From NCBI GenBank assembly GCA_964017185.1, contig OZ024880.1, positions 33,074,329 to 33,138,328 on the forward strand: a stretch of DNA of 64,000 bases. Direction: 5' to 3'. The DNA comes from Rugalucina vietnamica. Lineage: Eukaryota > Mollusca > Bivalvia > Lucinida > Lucinidae. The translations under genes and the position numbers were made by a program. Of the stretch, positions 34,700 through 47,041 are shown one piece after another. Each line of letters begins with the position of its first letter. Positions within the stretch are counted from its first letter, which is position 1. The notes beneath the pieces were generated by a model. The model searched no databases and was not told the origin of the DNA. It saw nothing but the letters and a program-made list of their open reading frames with translations.

Positions 34700-35177
34700 G
34701 GACTTGTATGACGAACGGTTTAGAATTTTCTGGACCCATCAGAATAAATGGTGTAGATTTATATCACGATGTAGAGGCGAACTGAGGACTAACTGCCATG
34801 AAGTGAATTTTGTGTAGATTAAGGGATAGAAAAAGAAATTAAAAAAGAAAACACAAAACATTGTTATTTTTTTCCTTTTTGGTTTTTCTTGTGTGTGCCC
34901 CGTTTCCTTTTTGATAAATCTACTCTTCTATATACATATAAACACAGGAGGCATAGAAGAAATAGAAGCACTAATCTAAGGACCACGAATTTGATAATTT
35001 TTCATATTCGTATTTAGCAAGAAAAAAGGTTACAAAAATGTACCGTGCACGTGACTGACAATACACAGGTATTCAGATTATGCCTGGTACGGACTGTCTG
35101 ATAATTTTGGAACAGGAATTGTTTTGTCAATGTACACAAGATAGCAAGATGGTCAGCTCTTTTCTGGTATGGTGGTC
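34700..35177. other. No gene recognised
   Basis: Unique AT-rich sequence with only short frames. Confidence 0.5.
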
Positions 35178-35954
35178 ATTACGCTAACATGTACGTGCAA
35201 TAAGTATCCCCTTAAACCCCACTTTTATATAGTGAAAATGTGGTTTGCAGGGGTACACCTATTTTTCTTAATTTTGATCAAAACATAGATTGTGGGTACT
35301 CGTTAATGTATACCCACAATCAATGTTTTGAGCAAAATACTAAGAATATCTTTTTTTTCAAGCGGAAATTTTTATTTTTACGGCGGAAAAAATCTGTTTA
35401 TTTTATACTTAGCAGTGAAGTTAATGTATATCAAAAAGGGATAAAAGTGATATTTTCACTGCAGAATTGATATTGATATTTTCACTAGTGATTGATTTCA
35501 GCCGATATTTTCTCTGAAGAGTTTGGATTACTTCTGACGTTTCCATTCACTTGACGTCATTAAATGTGCCTCACTTCAGAAATTCAAATGCCTATACCGC
35601 CGTTATTTGCCAACGAAAACATAAAGTGTGGGTATTCATTTTCTTAGTTAGAACTTTAGGAACAATGTGGTACCAAAATTATTTGTGTTTTCAAAAATGT
35701 TTGGTTTTTGCATTTTCACCGCCTGCTTTGTGACTAGGAAAATGCCCGTGTATTGTATAAAATAAAAAGAAAATTTACTTTTTATCGGTAAATACCAAAT
35801 ACATTTCATCTCGTGACTTGAAAGCATCTAAATTTTCACTCGTGCTACGCACTCGTGAAAATTTTGATGTTTACAACTCACTCGATGAAATATATTTGGT
35901 ATTCACCTCAAAAAAGTAAATATCCTCTATATATTGTATGGGCAAGTTTTCGTA
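35178..35954 (-). mobile_element. Palindromic MITE, copy 5, split by an insertion
   Basis: The left end is CATTACGCTAACATGTACGT. Its core at 35279-35330 is only 52 bases because the GC-rich tip (CCGCCTCGGCGAGGCGG in other copies) is missing. The copy breaks near 35402 and resumes near 35926 to end at GGGCAAGTTTTCGTACTGA. The inserted 520 bases contain self-complementary words (ATTTTCACTCGTG with CACTCGTGAAAAT; AAATACCAAATACATTTCATC with its near-complement at 35883). Confidence 0.78.
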
Positions 35955-36854
35955 CTGATCATCAACTCGCATCAGCCAAAGACACTTTATACCCCGGGAG
36001 CTAATTTGACCTACCTTGCACCCCCCCGCCCCAGGACAAATTTTCATGGGTGCCAAATCGTTCATTGGGACCCCAGAAATGCAAAGAATTTTTGTCCTCA
36101 AAGATAAACTCAATTGCACTATGAAAAAATGCATGGTTTCCATGGCAACCATTAACACGATTCTTGAGCATGGGGGTGGTCATAGAAAATTGCCCATATC
36201 CCAATTGTTACTTATCCTAGACCACTGAAATTGGTTTCATTTTAAAGCTTAGACATAGCCCTTTTATCCCATAGTAAGTAATGCTTATTTCCGAAATGGT
36301 ATATTCATGAATTTTAATGAAAACATTAAAAAATGACAGAAAAATCGTTAAAAATCCATAAATAAACTGATTTCAGACCCAAACTGTCATTCTGACACTT
36401 TGTTATTGAACCATTAATATCAAATGGGAAGTTTATTGATGACCTGGGCCTATATGAACATCATCTCATTTGCAAATTCATAAATATTAATAAAAGTGTC
36501 AAAAAATGAGGAAAAATGAGGAAAAATATATCCATTGCAAGGTATTGGATAGGTTATAAGGTGTATCTTTCATCCCTGGGACAAATTCTGAAGGCTGCCA
36601 GTGTAGTCGGAGGGACCACCTTAATGCCATAAAGTATTGTCCTCAATGATAAACATGTTTGCATGATGAATTATGACATAGTCTTCACACCCACCCATAG
36701 TGTGATTCTAAAGAATAGGGTGTACCTACAAAAATACATCACACCAATAGCGTGCTCTAGGATACTATAATTGGTCTGATAGTGATGCATAACCTAACAA
36801 TTTAACCTTGATACCTTATATTTTAAGCATTGAATTTGCTTATTCATAAAAATT

Positions 36855-36858
<4 letters not shown>

Positions 36859-36895
<37 letters not shown>
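36859..36895. repeat. Poly(A) tract
   Basis: 37 consecutive A at the inner edge of the FB2 left arm. Confidence 0.97.
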
Positions 36896-36897
<2 letters not shown>

Positions 36898-37569
36898 GAG
36901 AAATATTGTGAAAAAAATAGGGGCTATACATACAAAATCGTTTGTACCAGAGCTATTAATAAACCCAAGATGCTGAAAGAGGTTGCAAATTAATGCTATT
37001 GCAATGTACTATGACCCTAAAGTATGATTTAAGAATAATCTTATTTTCAGTTTCATGAATTTTCATGAAAACTTAAGAAATTTAAGGGAAAAAGTTAAAA
37101 ACTTAAATAGGTAAACCTACAAAATGACTTGCAACTCAGCAGTAAAAAGCCCTATAGTGCTAAAATGGTATCAAATGGTTGCTATGGCAATATTATACCA
37201 TCCTGTTTTACAAAATTTAAGTTATTTGATATTCTGTATGAAGAATATTAACAAAACATTTTGAATTTAGTGAACAAATACAGAAAAAATAATGGGGATA
37301 TACGTAGAAAAACGCACATATCTTGGCTACTGAAAGACCTAGAGAGCTATAATTGGTATCAAATAATTGCTAGGACAATGTTCTATGACCATGTTATCAG
37401 CAATATATAACATTAACTATTAACAAGCGATTTTGCATGTATACCCCTATTTTTTCCACGATTTTTCTCCAATTTAGAATATTTTTTATTAATTTTCATG
37501 AATAAGCAAATTCATTTGTTAAACTGATAAGCAAATTCATTTGTTAAACTGAATAAGCAAATTGTTAAA

Positions 37570-37853
37570 CTGATCGTTCCAAGTCGATACTTCTGTGGTG
37601 GTTCTTTTTGTTTTATGTCTTGGTGTTTAAAATTTTTTTTTTGTGCTGTTGGCGCCTTATGTATGTTTTCATATTTTTAGTTAAGTTAAGGTAACTGAGT
37701 GGCCACCTATTTGGAAAATAGCTGCTCATTCGGCTTACGATATGTTTCATGGTATAAGTACCTGACTGTTAGTTTGGTTTTTTTCCCACCTCGGTTTTTG
37801 GAGTGGGAATCTTTTTCTGATTGCGCCTTTTCCTGATCTTTGCCTACTCGTAC
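37570..37853 (+). mobile_element. Penelope-like tail, solo copy in FB2
   Basis: Plus-strand copy running from CTGATCGTTCCAAGTCGATA to GATCTTTGCCTACTCGTA, bearing AAGGTAACTGAGTGGCCACC. It has no RT sequence. It sits in the FB2 centre beside a triplicated AAGCAAATTCATTTGTTAAA word. Confidence 0.82.
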
Positions 37854-38824
37854 CTTTCTATGATATAAATATAAGGTATCAAGGTTAAATTGTTAAGTTC
37901 ATGCATCACTATCAGACCAATTATAGTATCCTAGAGCATGATATTGATGGAATGTGAGTATTTTTGTAAGTACCTCCTATTCTTTAGAATCGCACGAGGG
38001 TTGTGTGAGGACTATGTCATTTTACATCATGCAAATGGGTTCATCAGTGAGGACAATATTTTATGCCATTTAGGTGGTCTCTCTGACCACACTGGCAGCC
38101 ATGGGAAATGGATGCAAGATAGACCTTATAACCTATCCAAATCCTTGCAATGGATATAGTTTTTCCCATATTTTTCCTCAGTTTTTGACATTTTTATTAT
38201 TATTCATGAATATACAAATGAGATAATTTTCATATAGGCCCAGATCATCAACAAATTTGTCATATAATATTACTGGTTCAATAACAAAGTGTCAGAATGA
38301 CAGTTTGGGCCTGAAATTAGTTTATTTATGGATTTTAAACACTTTTTCTGTCATTTTTAATGTTTTCATTAAATTAAATGGATATGCAAATTCATAAATT
38401 TGCATTACTCACCACAGGATGAAAGGACTATATCTAAGCTTTAAAATGAAACCAATTTCAGTGGTCTAGGATAAGTAACAATGGAGATGTGGTCAATCCC
38501 CGTGCTCAAGAATCGCTATAACGGTTGCCATGGAAACCATGCATTTTTTCATTGTGCAATTGAGTTTATCTTTGAGGACAAAAATTCTTTGCATTTCTGG
38601 GGTCCCAATGAACGATTTGGCACCCATGAAAAATTGTCCTGGGGTTGCAAGGTAGGTCAAATTAGCTCCCGGGGTAATAGATAGGCATTGTAATTCTGGG
38701 CCATTGGACTTTCGACACATTAACTAAATTTACTTCAAAGGTAAATCGTATATATCTTATTTGGTAATTTATTTATTAATTCATGAAGTTAATTTATTTG
38801 TTAATTAATTAAGTTATTTTAATT

Positions 38825-38827
38825 AAT

Positions 38828-38881
<54 letters not shown>
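38825..38881. repeat. (TTTA)n microsatellite
   Basis: TTTA run, followed at 39179 by AATAACCCAGGGA as also seen at 20945. Another TTTA run lies at 39400-39436. Confidence 0.9.
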
Positions 38882-38883
<2 letters not shown>

Positions 38884-39399
38884 GTAACAACATATTGATA
38901 AAATGTGCGTCGAGAAACGTTACAAGAAAATCGAAAACGTTTCAGATTTACATCAAAAGTAAGACGCATAACTGTTTGTCTGTCACGTGACCGTTAAGAT
39001 TGATTGTTGGTAAGTACAGTTTCGCAGCGATCAAACAAAACGAAAAGAACCACATAGTCCAACCGAATAAAAAGGAGTACTGTACCCATATTTATTTATT
39101 TATGATATGGAACAACAACTTATACGGAGGCTTCCATACTGGCATACGAGTAGAAGATTTACGAACATCTGGAAATAACCCAGGGACAGGTTACACAGGG
39201 GAATTCTGGAGCTATGTATGTCATTCTATGTTTCATCGCAAACACGAAAGGCGACACTAAAGAATTTAGCATTTAATTATGATGTTTTCTGATTCCATTT
39301 GGAGGGGATACACGTGGCATTTCAATTTAAAGGAATACATTTATAATGTAATTTTGAAATGAGACAACACTATGTCAAAAACGAGACTGATCGAGTAAC

Positions 39400-39434
<35 letters not shown>

Positions 39435-39439
39435 TTCAG

Positions 39440-40977
39440 TTAGTTAGTCAGCCATACTTAAGCTGGGCTGGAAATATAGCTTATAGAATTCATACACAGA
39501 TGGATGGATGAGATAACCCATTTACAGTAATGAACTTCATGAGACAGTGACTTTGGTTTGTTGGTCAGTTCTGGGCAAGGAAATTCGTGTACATATATTT
39601 ATCTTAGTATATTGGGTGTACCAAAACTGTACCCGCTACAAACTGAGCATAGCTTTTAAAATAAAACAGAATTAAGCCATGATATTAAGAATTTATCAAT
39701 ATTGACATGAGTGGGTGGGGTATGTTAAATAGACATCTTCTGTTTGTTTTTTTAATCTGCCAATCAAATGATGATGTGCAATTATTGCTAATAGACGTCA
39801 CAGATACTAGGAATGATTCAATATAGTTATTCTTTTAAAATTTTAAATAGTTTGGTTTAGAATTGGAAATGTAACTGGTTTTCGTGGGACTCACTTTCTG
39901 GAAAATGGAATGCATTTAAATAAAAGTTACACAAAGCCTACATGTCTAGGATACATAATCTGAAAAATTAAAGATTATTTTGGGGTCATGGAAATGTATT
40001 TCTCTGGGAAAAGTTAGTGTAAACATGTTTTTTCTTTTTTTCTGGAAAATTCTCAACGGGCGGCTCGTGTGCGCTTATTGTTTTCTGACATGACTTTTGT
40101 TTCAGGTTCTTATATGATTGAGGTCAATGACTACATTGAAAAATCTTTTTTTTTCAAAAAGCTAAGAAAAACTGGCCCCACGATTTCAACCCGGAAGTAA
40201 CTGAAAAATGACTCACTTGCTCTGAGCTGACCACTCATTTCACAGTCAAGTATACACAAATCCATGTATTTGCAACATATTCAACAGACCCATGATAAAG
40301 CATGCTAAAGAATGTAACAATGTTGACACTGATAAACAATGTTTTTTATACAGGTAAATCTTCAATCTTCGAACATGTATATACAGTGACCACACTTAAA
40401 CACAGTAGTAGTGCTAGATATTATAGATGAGTTCAATCTGACACCAATTTTGCTGGGTGGTGCTTCAGCAGGAAATGGTGTCATAACAAATCTGTAATTT
40501 CACTTTCTGGGTTGTCTGTTTGGAATTATAAGCAATAAATAAAATGCTATTTCCAAGAGTTTTCAAGCCATTGTTGTCCATTTAAAGGGTTTATAAATGG
40601 GTGGCAGTTACCATAATGATCCATAATGATCAAGAAATTTGTTACAAATATGGACAAAATATGATGTTTAGAACATAACAACAGTTTATATATACATGTA
40701 CAATGTTAGTTTGAATCATACTTCTGGTAAGTTTGAGTTCTATTAAAGTTAATAATTATTAAAGTCAATAATTACATTAAACAGATATTGAAGCCATTAC
40801 ATTTTGTGTGTGTGTGGGGGGGGCCATCCTGTAATAGCTAATAAAAGGATCACATATTTTGAATAAATAATTGTAGGATGAAAATAGCTGAAAAAAAAAA
40901 CAATATCAAACAAGCAAAAAACAAACAAACAAACAAATAAAACAACAACTTACCGCAAGTGTTAAGATTTTTCAGTA

Positions 40978-40982
<5 letters not shown>
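39440..40982. other. No gene recognised
   Basis: AT-rich sequence without long frames. A short GTGTGTGTGGGGGGG tract is at 40807 and an AAAC-rich stretch at 40910-40945. Confidence 0.5.
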
Positions 40983-41008
<26 letters not shown>

Positions 41009-41282
41009 AGGTGAGCTTATAGGATAGGAAGGCACCCGGCGTCCGTCCGTCCGACCGTCGTCGTCCACCATTTTTAAAGATCTTCTTCTCTGAAACCGCC
41101 TGGCCAATCAAAGCCAAATTTCATATGAAGCATTTATATGAAGGGGGAACCAATGTATATATAAATTATCAAGGTCATGTGACCAAGATGGCCGCCATGC
41201 CCATATATAGTAAAAACCTTTAAAAATCTTCTTCTCCAGAACCGGTGAATCGATTTCAATGAAACTTGACATGAAAAATTAC

Positions 41283-41531
41283 AAGTAGGCAAAGATCAGG
41301 AAAAGGCGCAATCAGAAAAAGACTCCCACTCCAAAAACCAAGGTGGGAAAAAAACAAACTAACAATCAGGCACTTATACCATGAAAACACTTCGTAAGCC
41401 GAATGAGCAGCTATTTTCCCAATAGGTGGCCACTCAGTTACCTTAACTTAACTAAAATATGCAAACATACATAAGGCGCCAACAGCACAAAAATATTTTA
41501 AACACCAAGACATAAAACAAAAAGAACCAAA
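41283..41531 (-). mobile_element. Penelope-like tail, solo copy
   Basis: Inserted in the host unit: the unit reads ...CTTGACATGAA before and ATGAAGCATTTATG after, so ATGAA may be the target duplication. It runs from TACAAGTAGGCAAAGATCAG to AAAAAGAACCAAA. Confidence 0.8.
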
Positions 41532-42028
41532 ATGAAGCATTTATGACTCAAGTACTACAATGTATATATAAATCATGACCCTGCAATGACTTTGACCTAT
41601 TTTACGGCAAGGTCAACATAGGTCGCCAATGCATTTGAATAGGGAAAACTTTAAAAATGTTATTTTAAGTGAAAGTCTTGCAGGAAATGGGCAGTAGGAC
41701 TGAATATTAATGATTCTGAAAAAAATGGACCCAGGGGCTCATCTGCCCCCACCCCGGGGCATTATACATGTATATTACCATAATATTCGAACACCTTCTC
41801 CTCTGAAACCGCTTTCCAATCAAAGCCAAATTTTATCATATGACGTCGCTGTTTTCCAGTGGATAACGTCATGTCATAAAAATCGTATGACCACACGTGA
41901 AATAACATTTTTGCGGGAATACGTAACGTCATTGACGACGTCCATAACAACAATGTAAATTTTCATTCAAAGTATGTCCACTTCGAAGGCGATGGAATCC
42001 TATTTTAAAAGTCATATGATAAAACTGA

Positions 42029-42121
42029 TCTTACACTCGTGGTCATTTCATATGAAGTTTATTAAACTCGCCGAAAGCTCGTTTAATAAATTCCATATGG
42101 AATGACCACTCGTGTAAGATC
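42029..42121. repeat. 93-bp imperfect palindrome
   Basis: GATCTTACACTCGTGGTCAT...TTTATTAAACTCGCC pairs with CTCGTTTAATAAA...ATGACCACTCGTGTAAGATC. It is part of a small element (about 41840-42135) that split a host unit. Confidence 0.8.
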
Positions 42122-42141
42122 CTCTATTTATGTGAAAAAGT

Positions 42142-42400
42142 ACAAGTAGGCAAAGAACAGGAAAAGGCGCAATCAGAAAAAGACTCCCACTCCAAAAACC
42201 AAGGTGGGAAAAAACCAAACTAACAATCAGGTACTTATACCATGAAAACATTTCGTAAGCCGAATGAGCAGCTATTTTCCCAATAGGTGGCCACTCAGTT
42301 ACATTAACTTAACTAAAAATTTGCAAACATACATAAGGCGCCAACAGCACAAAAATATTTTAAACACCAAGACATAAAACAAAAAGAACCACCACAGAAA
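42142..42400 (-). mobile_element. Penelope-like tail, extra tandem copy
   Basis: Solo tail directly next to the 3' end of the larger Penelope-like copy. Both begin with GTACAAGTAGGCAAAGA, giving tandem tails. Confidence 0.82.
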
Positions 42401-42401
42401 A

Positions 42402-44112
42402 AAGTACAAGTAGGCAAAGATCAGGAAAAGACGCAATCAGAAAAAGACTCCCACTCCAAAAACCAAGGTGGGAAAAAACCAAACTAACAATCAGGCACTT
42501 ATACCATGAAAACACTTCGTAAGCCGAATGAGCAGCTATTTTCCCAATAGGTGGCCACTCAGTTACCTTAACTAAAAATATGCAAACATACATAAGGCGC
42601 CAACAACACAAAAATATTTTAAACACCAAGACATAAAACAAAAAGAACCACCACAGAAGTATCGACTTGGAACGATCAGTAACACAAAGTTACTGGCGGG
42701 TTTAAATCGATTTTACACGGCCGTAACCTCACCCTCAGCTTCTGCAGTGGTTCATAACATTTAGTTAGTTCTTCGGTCCTCGTGGTGAATCTCTAACTAG
42801 TAAATGAATCATCAAGAACAAACAAATAAATCATGATAAACATCCTGATGAATCAAAAACCAGGACTCACAGATTCAGTAAGCTGCCCGACGATGGAGAT
42901 CCCTAGGCGCCAAATAACTTACCAACTCCGGAGCTAAAGAAAAACATCAGTTGGACCCCGGTGGGCCAAGCAACAGACAAGAAGCTCCGGCCCCAACCAT
43001 CTTAAATGAATAGCTTTAAGTCGGGGCCATCATAGAGTCTGACGCCCGACCCACCGGCGTGCAATTAAAGAAGGCAGCATAGTTATCAACCGTGATTGGG
43101 TTAAAAACTAAGCATGCAGACTGTCGCATAACATTCAAGTTATAACCTATACGTCTGTAACGTGTTATGATTTTTCTAAACTGAAAAGAAAAATCATTAC
43201 TTCCTATAAGTTTCTAAAATTTGTAAAACAAGTCACCATAAAATTCTGGTTCCGAAAGACCCTCACTTAAAAGCGTCTTTAACCCAACATTATATTTGGA
43301 AATCAATTCATAGTGTCTACGATAAAATTTAGAAAAGGTTTTTCGAAGTTTATGATACCGATAGCCCTGTTGGAGAAGTTTGGCCGTTAAAGATTGATTT
43401 CGAGCGTTGAAGTCTGTAACATGATTGCAGACTCTAGCAAACCTAATAAGTTGCGAAATGAATACACCATAAGAAGCACGACGAGGAACGTCACCATCCA
43501 AAAACGGAAAATTTACTATATCAAAATCAAAGTCATCGCGCTTATCATAAATTTTAGAAGAAACAAATCCATTTGCAACAGAAAGATGTAGATCTAAAAA
43601 GGGGGCTTCGGTATCCGAGATATTGGCTTTGTTCAACTGTAGTTCAGATCGATAAATTTGATTGACCATACCTTCAAAATAAGGGTTGTCAATGTTCAAA
43701 AGGTCATCGAGGTACCTAGAAGTGGAATTAAAAGCCTCGATAACATCAGCTTGATTATCATGGTTAAGAGAATCCATGAAATCTCTTTCGTAGCAGTATA
43801 AAAATAAATCAGCTACGAGAGGTGCGCAATTTGTACCCATCGGAATTCCAACAATTTGTCTGTATAACTTGGTTCCAAATCTAATATAAATATTATCCAG
43901 GAGATAGGATAAGGCGTCGCACACATTCTGACATGACCAAAGTGTATACCAACTTTGGTCAGAGGATGTGAAAAAAGCCTTTATGTCATTACATGCCAAA
44001 TAAAGTGAACCATAGTTTTTTAATGCCATTTTGAAGGTCCACTCTATCAAATCCAGAAGTTTTTCTTTCATTAGATTATGTGGTAAAGTTGTATACACAG
44101 TAGAAAAAAGCA
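42402..44112 (-). mobile_element. Penelope-like retroelement, 5'-truncated
   Basis: Consists of part of the RT (43016-44113) and a 3' region ending at 42402. At its 5' side the host unit resumes with AGCATCTATAGAATGGGGGA, which continues the unit sequence broken at about 41839. The family has at least five tail-only relatives in the window. Assignment to Penelope-like elements rests on the RT motifs and the tandem-tail habit; a different RT class is possible. Confidence 0.72.
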
Positions 44113-44113
44113 T
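43016..44113 (-). pseudogene. Penelope-like reverse transcriptase, one in-frame stop
   Basis: Codons run from 44113 down. Visible RT signatures are GIPMGTNCAPLVADLFLYCYE and STSRYLDDLLNIDNPYFEGM (YLDD catalytic box), followed by LNKANISDTEAPFLDLHLSV and IYDKRDDFDFDIVNFPFLDG. A TAG at 43214-43216 stops the frame after FYGDLFYKF. The same frame then continues for 65 codons to a TAA at 43016-43018, with NLNVMRQSACLVFNPITVDN near the end. The start is missing: the first residues already lie inside the fingers region and the host repeat begins at once upstream. No GIY-YIG domain is visible. Catalytic residues are kept, so decay is recent. Confidence 0.82.
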
Positions 44114-44504
44114 CTATAGAATGGGGGAATCAATGTACATGTATATATAAATAAACTAGGTCACATGACCAAGATGGCCGCCGTGCCCATATATGGTAAA
44201 AACCCTTCAAAATCTCCTTCTCTGGAACCGGTAGACCAATTTCAAAGGAACTTGGCATAAAGCATTTAAGAAACCACTACAATGTATATATAAATCATGA
44301 CCCTGTGGTGACCTTGACCTATTTTACGACAAGGTCAACATAGGTCGCCAAGGCATTTGAATGGGGAATACTTTTAAAAAGTCATTTTGAGGTAAAAATC
44401 TTTCAGGAAATGGGTAGTAGGGCTGAATATTAATGATTCTGAAAAGAAATTGGACCCCAGGGCTCATCTGTCCCCACCCTGGGGCAATATACATGTTTGT
44501 TATA

Positions 44505-45905
44505 TGACTGAAGGAACTCATGTCTCCTGATTGGCTCATTCAGTATTAATAAATCCTTATATTTCTCTGAAACCAGACCAAACTGATGAAAACCAGATCA
44601 AACCAGTTCCTGGAGGTTAATTATGTTGACAGGTTTTCTATATTAACCTCCAAAATCTATATTAAGCTCCTGAGTACCCAAACATAGCACCAGCATGAAA
44701 TCAACATGGGCTTCATGAAATTGACATGATTTGATGTATGTATTTAAAACCTGCCAGTAAATACCTATGAACTCATTTCAGTTTCATGAAATCTACATGC
44801 TTTGCAATAGCACAACAAAGCACTAGATATTGAGGTGTATTTGGTGATAATTAAGGGATAATTTTGTTTATTTTTCATAAGAACCTATTTTGTTGGTACC
44901 CATTGGAATAGCCTCATCATGGTGATTCTAAGGAGCACCCATAACATATGTTTTATCAAGAACTAACAAAATTATCTTTCAAGCATAATCAATTGTTCCT
45001 CATTGTCTAGCCTTCTTTATTTGTTTATTTGTTATAAGATAAACATTAAACACTTGAAAAGTCATATAACAAAACAGTTGTTGACTTTAATTTCGGTAGA
45101 TATAAGGATTTATCTACCCTCCGGCCTCGGTGAATATCACTTTTTCAGGTAGATAAATCCTTTTGTTATATGACTGAAGTAAATTCTGTCTCCTGATTGG
45201 TTCATTCAGTATTAATAAATCCTTATATTTCTCTGAAACTAGACCAAACTGATAAAAACTAGATCAAACCAGGTGCTAGAGGTTAATTAATTTGACAGGT
45301 TTTCTATATTAACCTCCAAAATGCATATTACGCTCCTGAGTACCCAAAAATAGCACCGCATGAAATCAACATGGGCTTCATGAAATTGACATGATTTGAT
45401 GTATGTGTTTAAAACCTGCCAGTTAGCTATAGATAGCCTGAACTCATTTCAGTTCATGAAATCTACATGCTTTGCAGCAACACACTATTATAGGTAAAGT
45501 TAGGTGTACTTGGTGATAATTAAGAGATAATTTTGTTTATTTTTCATAAGAACCTATGTTGTTGGTACTCATTGGAATTGCCTCATCATGGTGATTCTTA
45601 TGAGTACCCATAACATAGGTTTTATTAAGAACTAACAAACTTATCTTTCAATCATAATCAATTGTTCCTCATTGTCTAGCCTTCTTTAACATCTGATATG
45701 ATTTTGTTTATTTGTTATAAAATAAACATTAAAATACTTAAAAAGTCATATAACAAAACAGTTATTGACTTCAATTTCGGTACATATAAGGATTTATTTA
45801 CCCTCCGGCCTCGGTGAATATCACTTTTTCAGGTAGATAAATCCTTATATCTACCTCATTGAAGTCAATAATTGTATAATATCTACCTCATTGAAGTCAA
45901 TAATT
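44505..45905 (+). repeat. 668-bp tandem duplication with foldback segments
   Basis: CTCCTGATTGGYTCATTCAG occurs at 44525 and 45193. The two units stay collinear for their whole length (AACATGGGCTTCATGAAATT, GCCTCATCATGGTGATTCT). Each ends with a hairpin in which GGATTTATCTACCCTCCGGC faces GGTAGATAAATCC. Inserted between unit copies 2 and 3 of the host element. Confidence 0.85.
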
Positions 45906-46519
45906 GTATAATATTACCATAATATTCAAATATCTTCTCCTCTGAAACCTATTTGCCAATTAAAGGCAAATTTTATGTGCAGCATCTATAGGATGGGGGA
46001 ACCAATGTATATATTATAATATAGGTCACATGACCAAGATGGCCGCCATGTCCATATATGGTAAAAACCCTTCTCTGAAATCAATTTACTAATTTCAATC
46101 AAACTTGGCGTGAAGCATCGATGGCTAAAGTACTTCAATGTGTATGTAAATCACGACCCTGTGATGACCTTGACTCAGTTTATGGCAAGGCCAACATGGG
46201 TTGCCTATGCATTTGAATGGGAAAAACTGTTAAAATGTTATTTGAAGGGGAAAACCAGCAGGAAATTGGCAAATGGACAGAATATTGATTATTCTGAAAA
46301 TGAAAAAAGAAAATGGCCTAAGGGCTTCATCTGCCCCTGCACTGGGGTTAAATACTATAATATTCAAACATGTTTATTGGTATATGCAGCAGATCTCAGG
46401 TGAGCGTTTACAGGACCATTGGTCCTCTGGTTTCTATTTATAGTGACCATATTAACTCCATTTACAGTTCCAGTGGTAATGATGGACGGTTAAACAAAGA
46501 CCTTATATTAATAATTATT

Positions 46520-46850
46520 TTATATGTTAATGCACCTTAAGCAATTGTAAGCTTTCAAGTGCATGCACTGTAATGGAAAATCATTTGAAGCACTTTAAAA
46601 GGGCCTACGTTGCGTCTAAAAGCAATTATCACGGAGAAGCAGCCCAGAGATCACACGCATTGATTATATTTTAGCATGGTACAAAGCATGCGCTACTGAT
46701 AAACTGTTACGGTGCAGACTGACCCGTGTTATTATTGTATTATTTGCATAGAGACTAGACATTTACGTTTTATGCATTAAATATGTGAAACTGTACTTAA
46801 TCGCTATAGAATATGGAAATTTGATTCAATTGTACCTCAGCCAGTTATAA
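46520..46850 (+). repeat. Dispersed repeat copy
   Basis: Related to about 48540-48990 and 32940-33260. Shared features are a TTCAAGTGCATGC word and the 3' word CTATAGAATATGGAAATTTG. Confidence 0.6.
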
Positions 46851-46954
46851 TTAACCCATTTTTGACGAGTGGATTATTTGGGTTAGTCCACTGTCATTTT
46901 GAGGGAAATCGGGAGTGATTTTGAAATTTTTATTCAATTTTTCGAGCAAACAGA

Positions 46955-47003
46955 ATAGCCCTAGATGGGACGCCGCGTTCTGCGGCGTCACATCTGGGGC
47001 TAT
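46955..47003. repeat. GC-rich 49-bp hairpin
   Basis: ATAGCCCTAGATGGGACGCC pairs with GGCGTCACATCTGGGGCTAT, leaving a short loop near GCGTTCTGC. The stem stands out against AT-rich surroundings. Confidence 0.85.
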
Positions 47004-47041
47004 GATGTTTGCCTATGTCCAACAAAAAGGACGCCAGCTTT

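Larger units (their letters stand above)
35990..38676. mobile_element. Large foldback element FB2, related to FB1
   Basis: The arms are 35990 to about 36825 and about 37868-38676. The outer ends are TACCCCGGGAGCTAATTTGA and its complement TCAAATTAGCTCCCGGGGTA. Inner ends match at ATACTATAATTGGTCTGATA. Arm sequence shares words with FB1 (CTTAGACATAGCCCTTTTAT, ATTCATGAATATTAAT), and the middle has decayed copies of the FB1 array unit (GAGCTATAATTGGTATCAAA at 37343). A poly(A) tract (36859-36895) and a Penelope-like tail (37570-37853) are also inside. Confidence 0.85.
40983..46432 (-). mobile_element. Hairpin-ended tandem-unit element, composite copy 1
   Basis: The left end is TAGCTCACCTGAGCCGAAGG with its hairpin. 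The right end is CTCAGGTGAGCGTTTACAGG then ACCATTGGTCCTCTGGTT. Between are about three copies (41090-41780, 41780-44500 and 45910-46390) of the unit found tandemly at 50855-52660. Copy 1 is interrupted by a Penelope-like tail (41283-41531). Copy 2 is interrupted by a foldback and a Penelope-like element (41840-44112). A 668-bp duplicated insert lies between copies 2 and 3. Non-coding apart from the RT remnant. Confidence 0.78.

Noticed and set aside
42360..42641. Minus-strand membrane-like frame (SHLGFWSGSLFLIA...)
   Set aside because: The same peptide appears wherever the Penelope-like tail occurs (8281, 18242, 42048) with broken frames; it is untranslated tail DNA.
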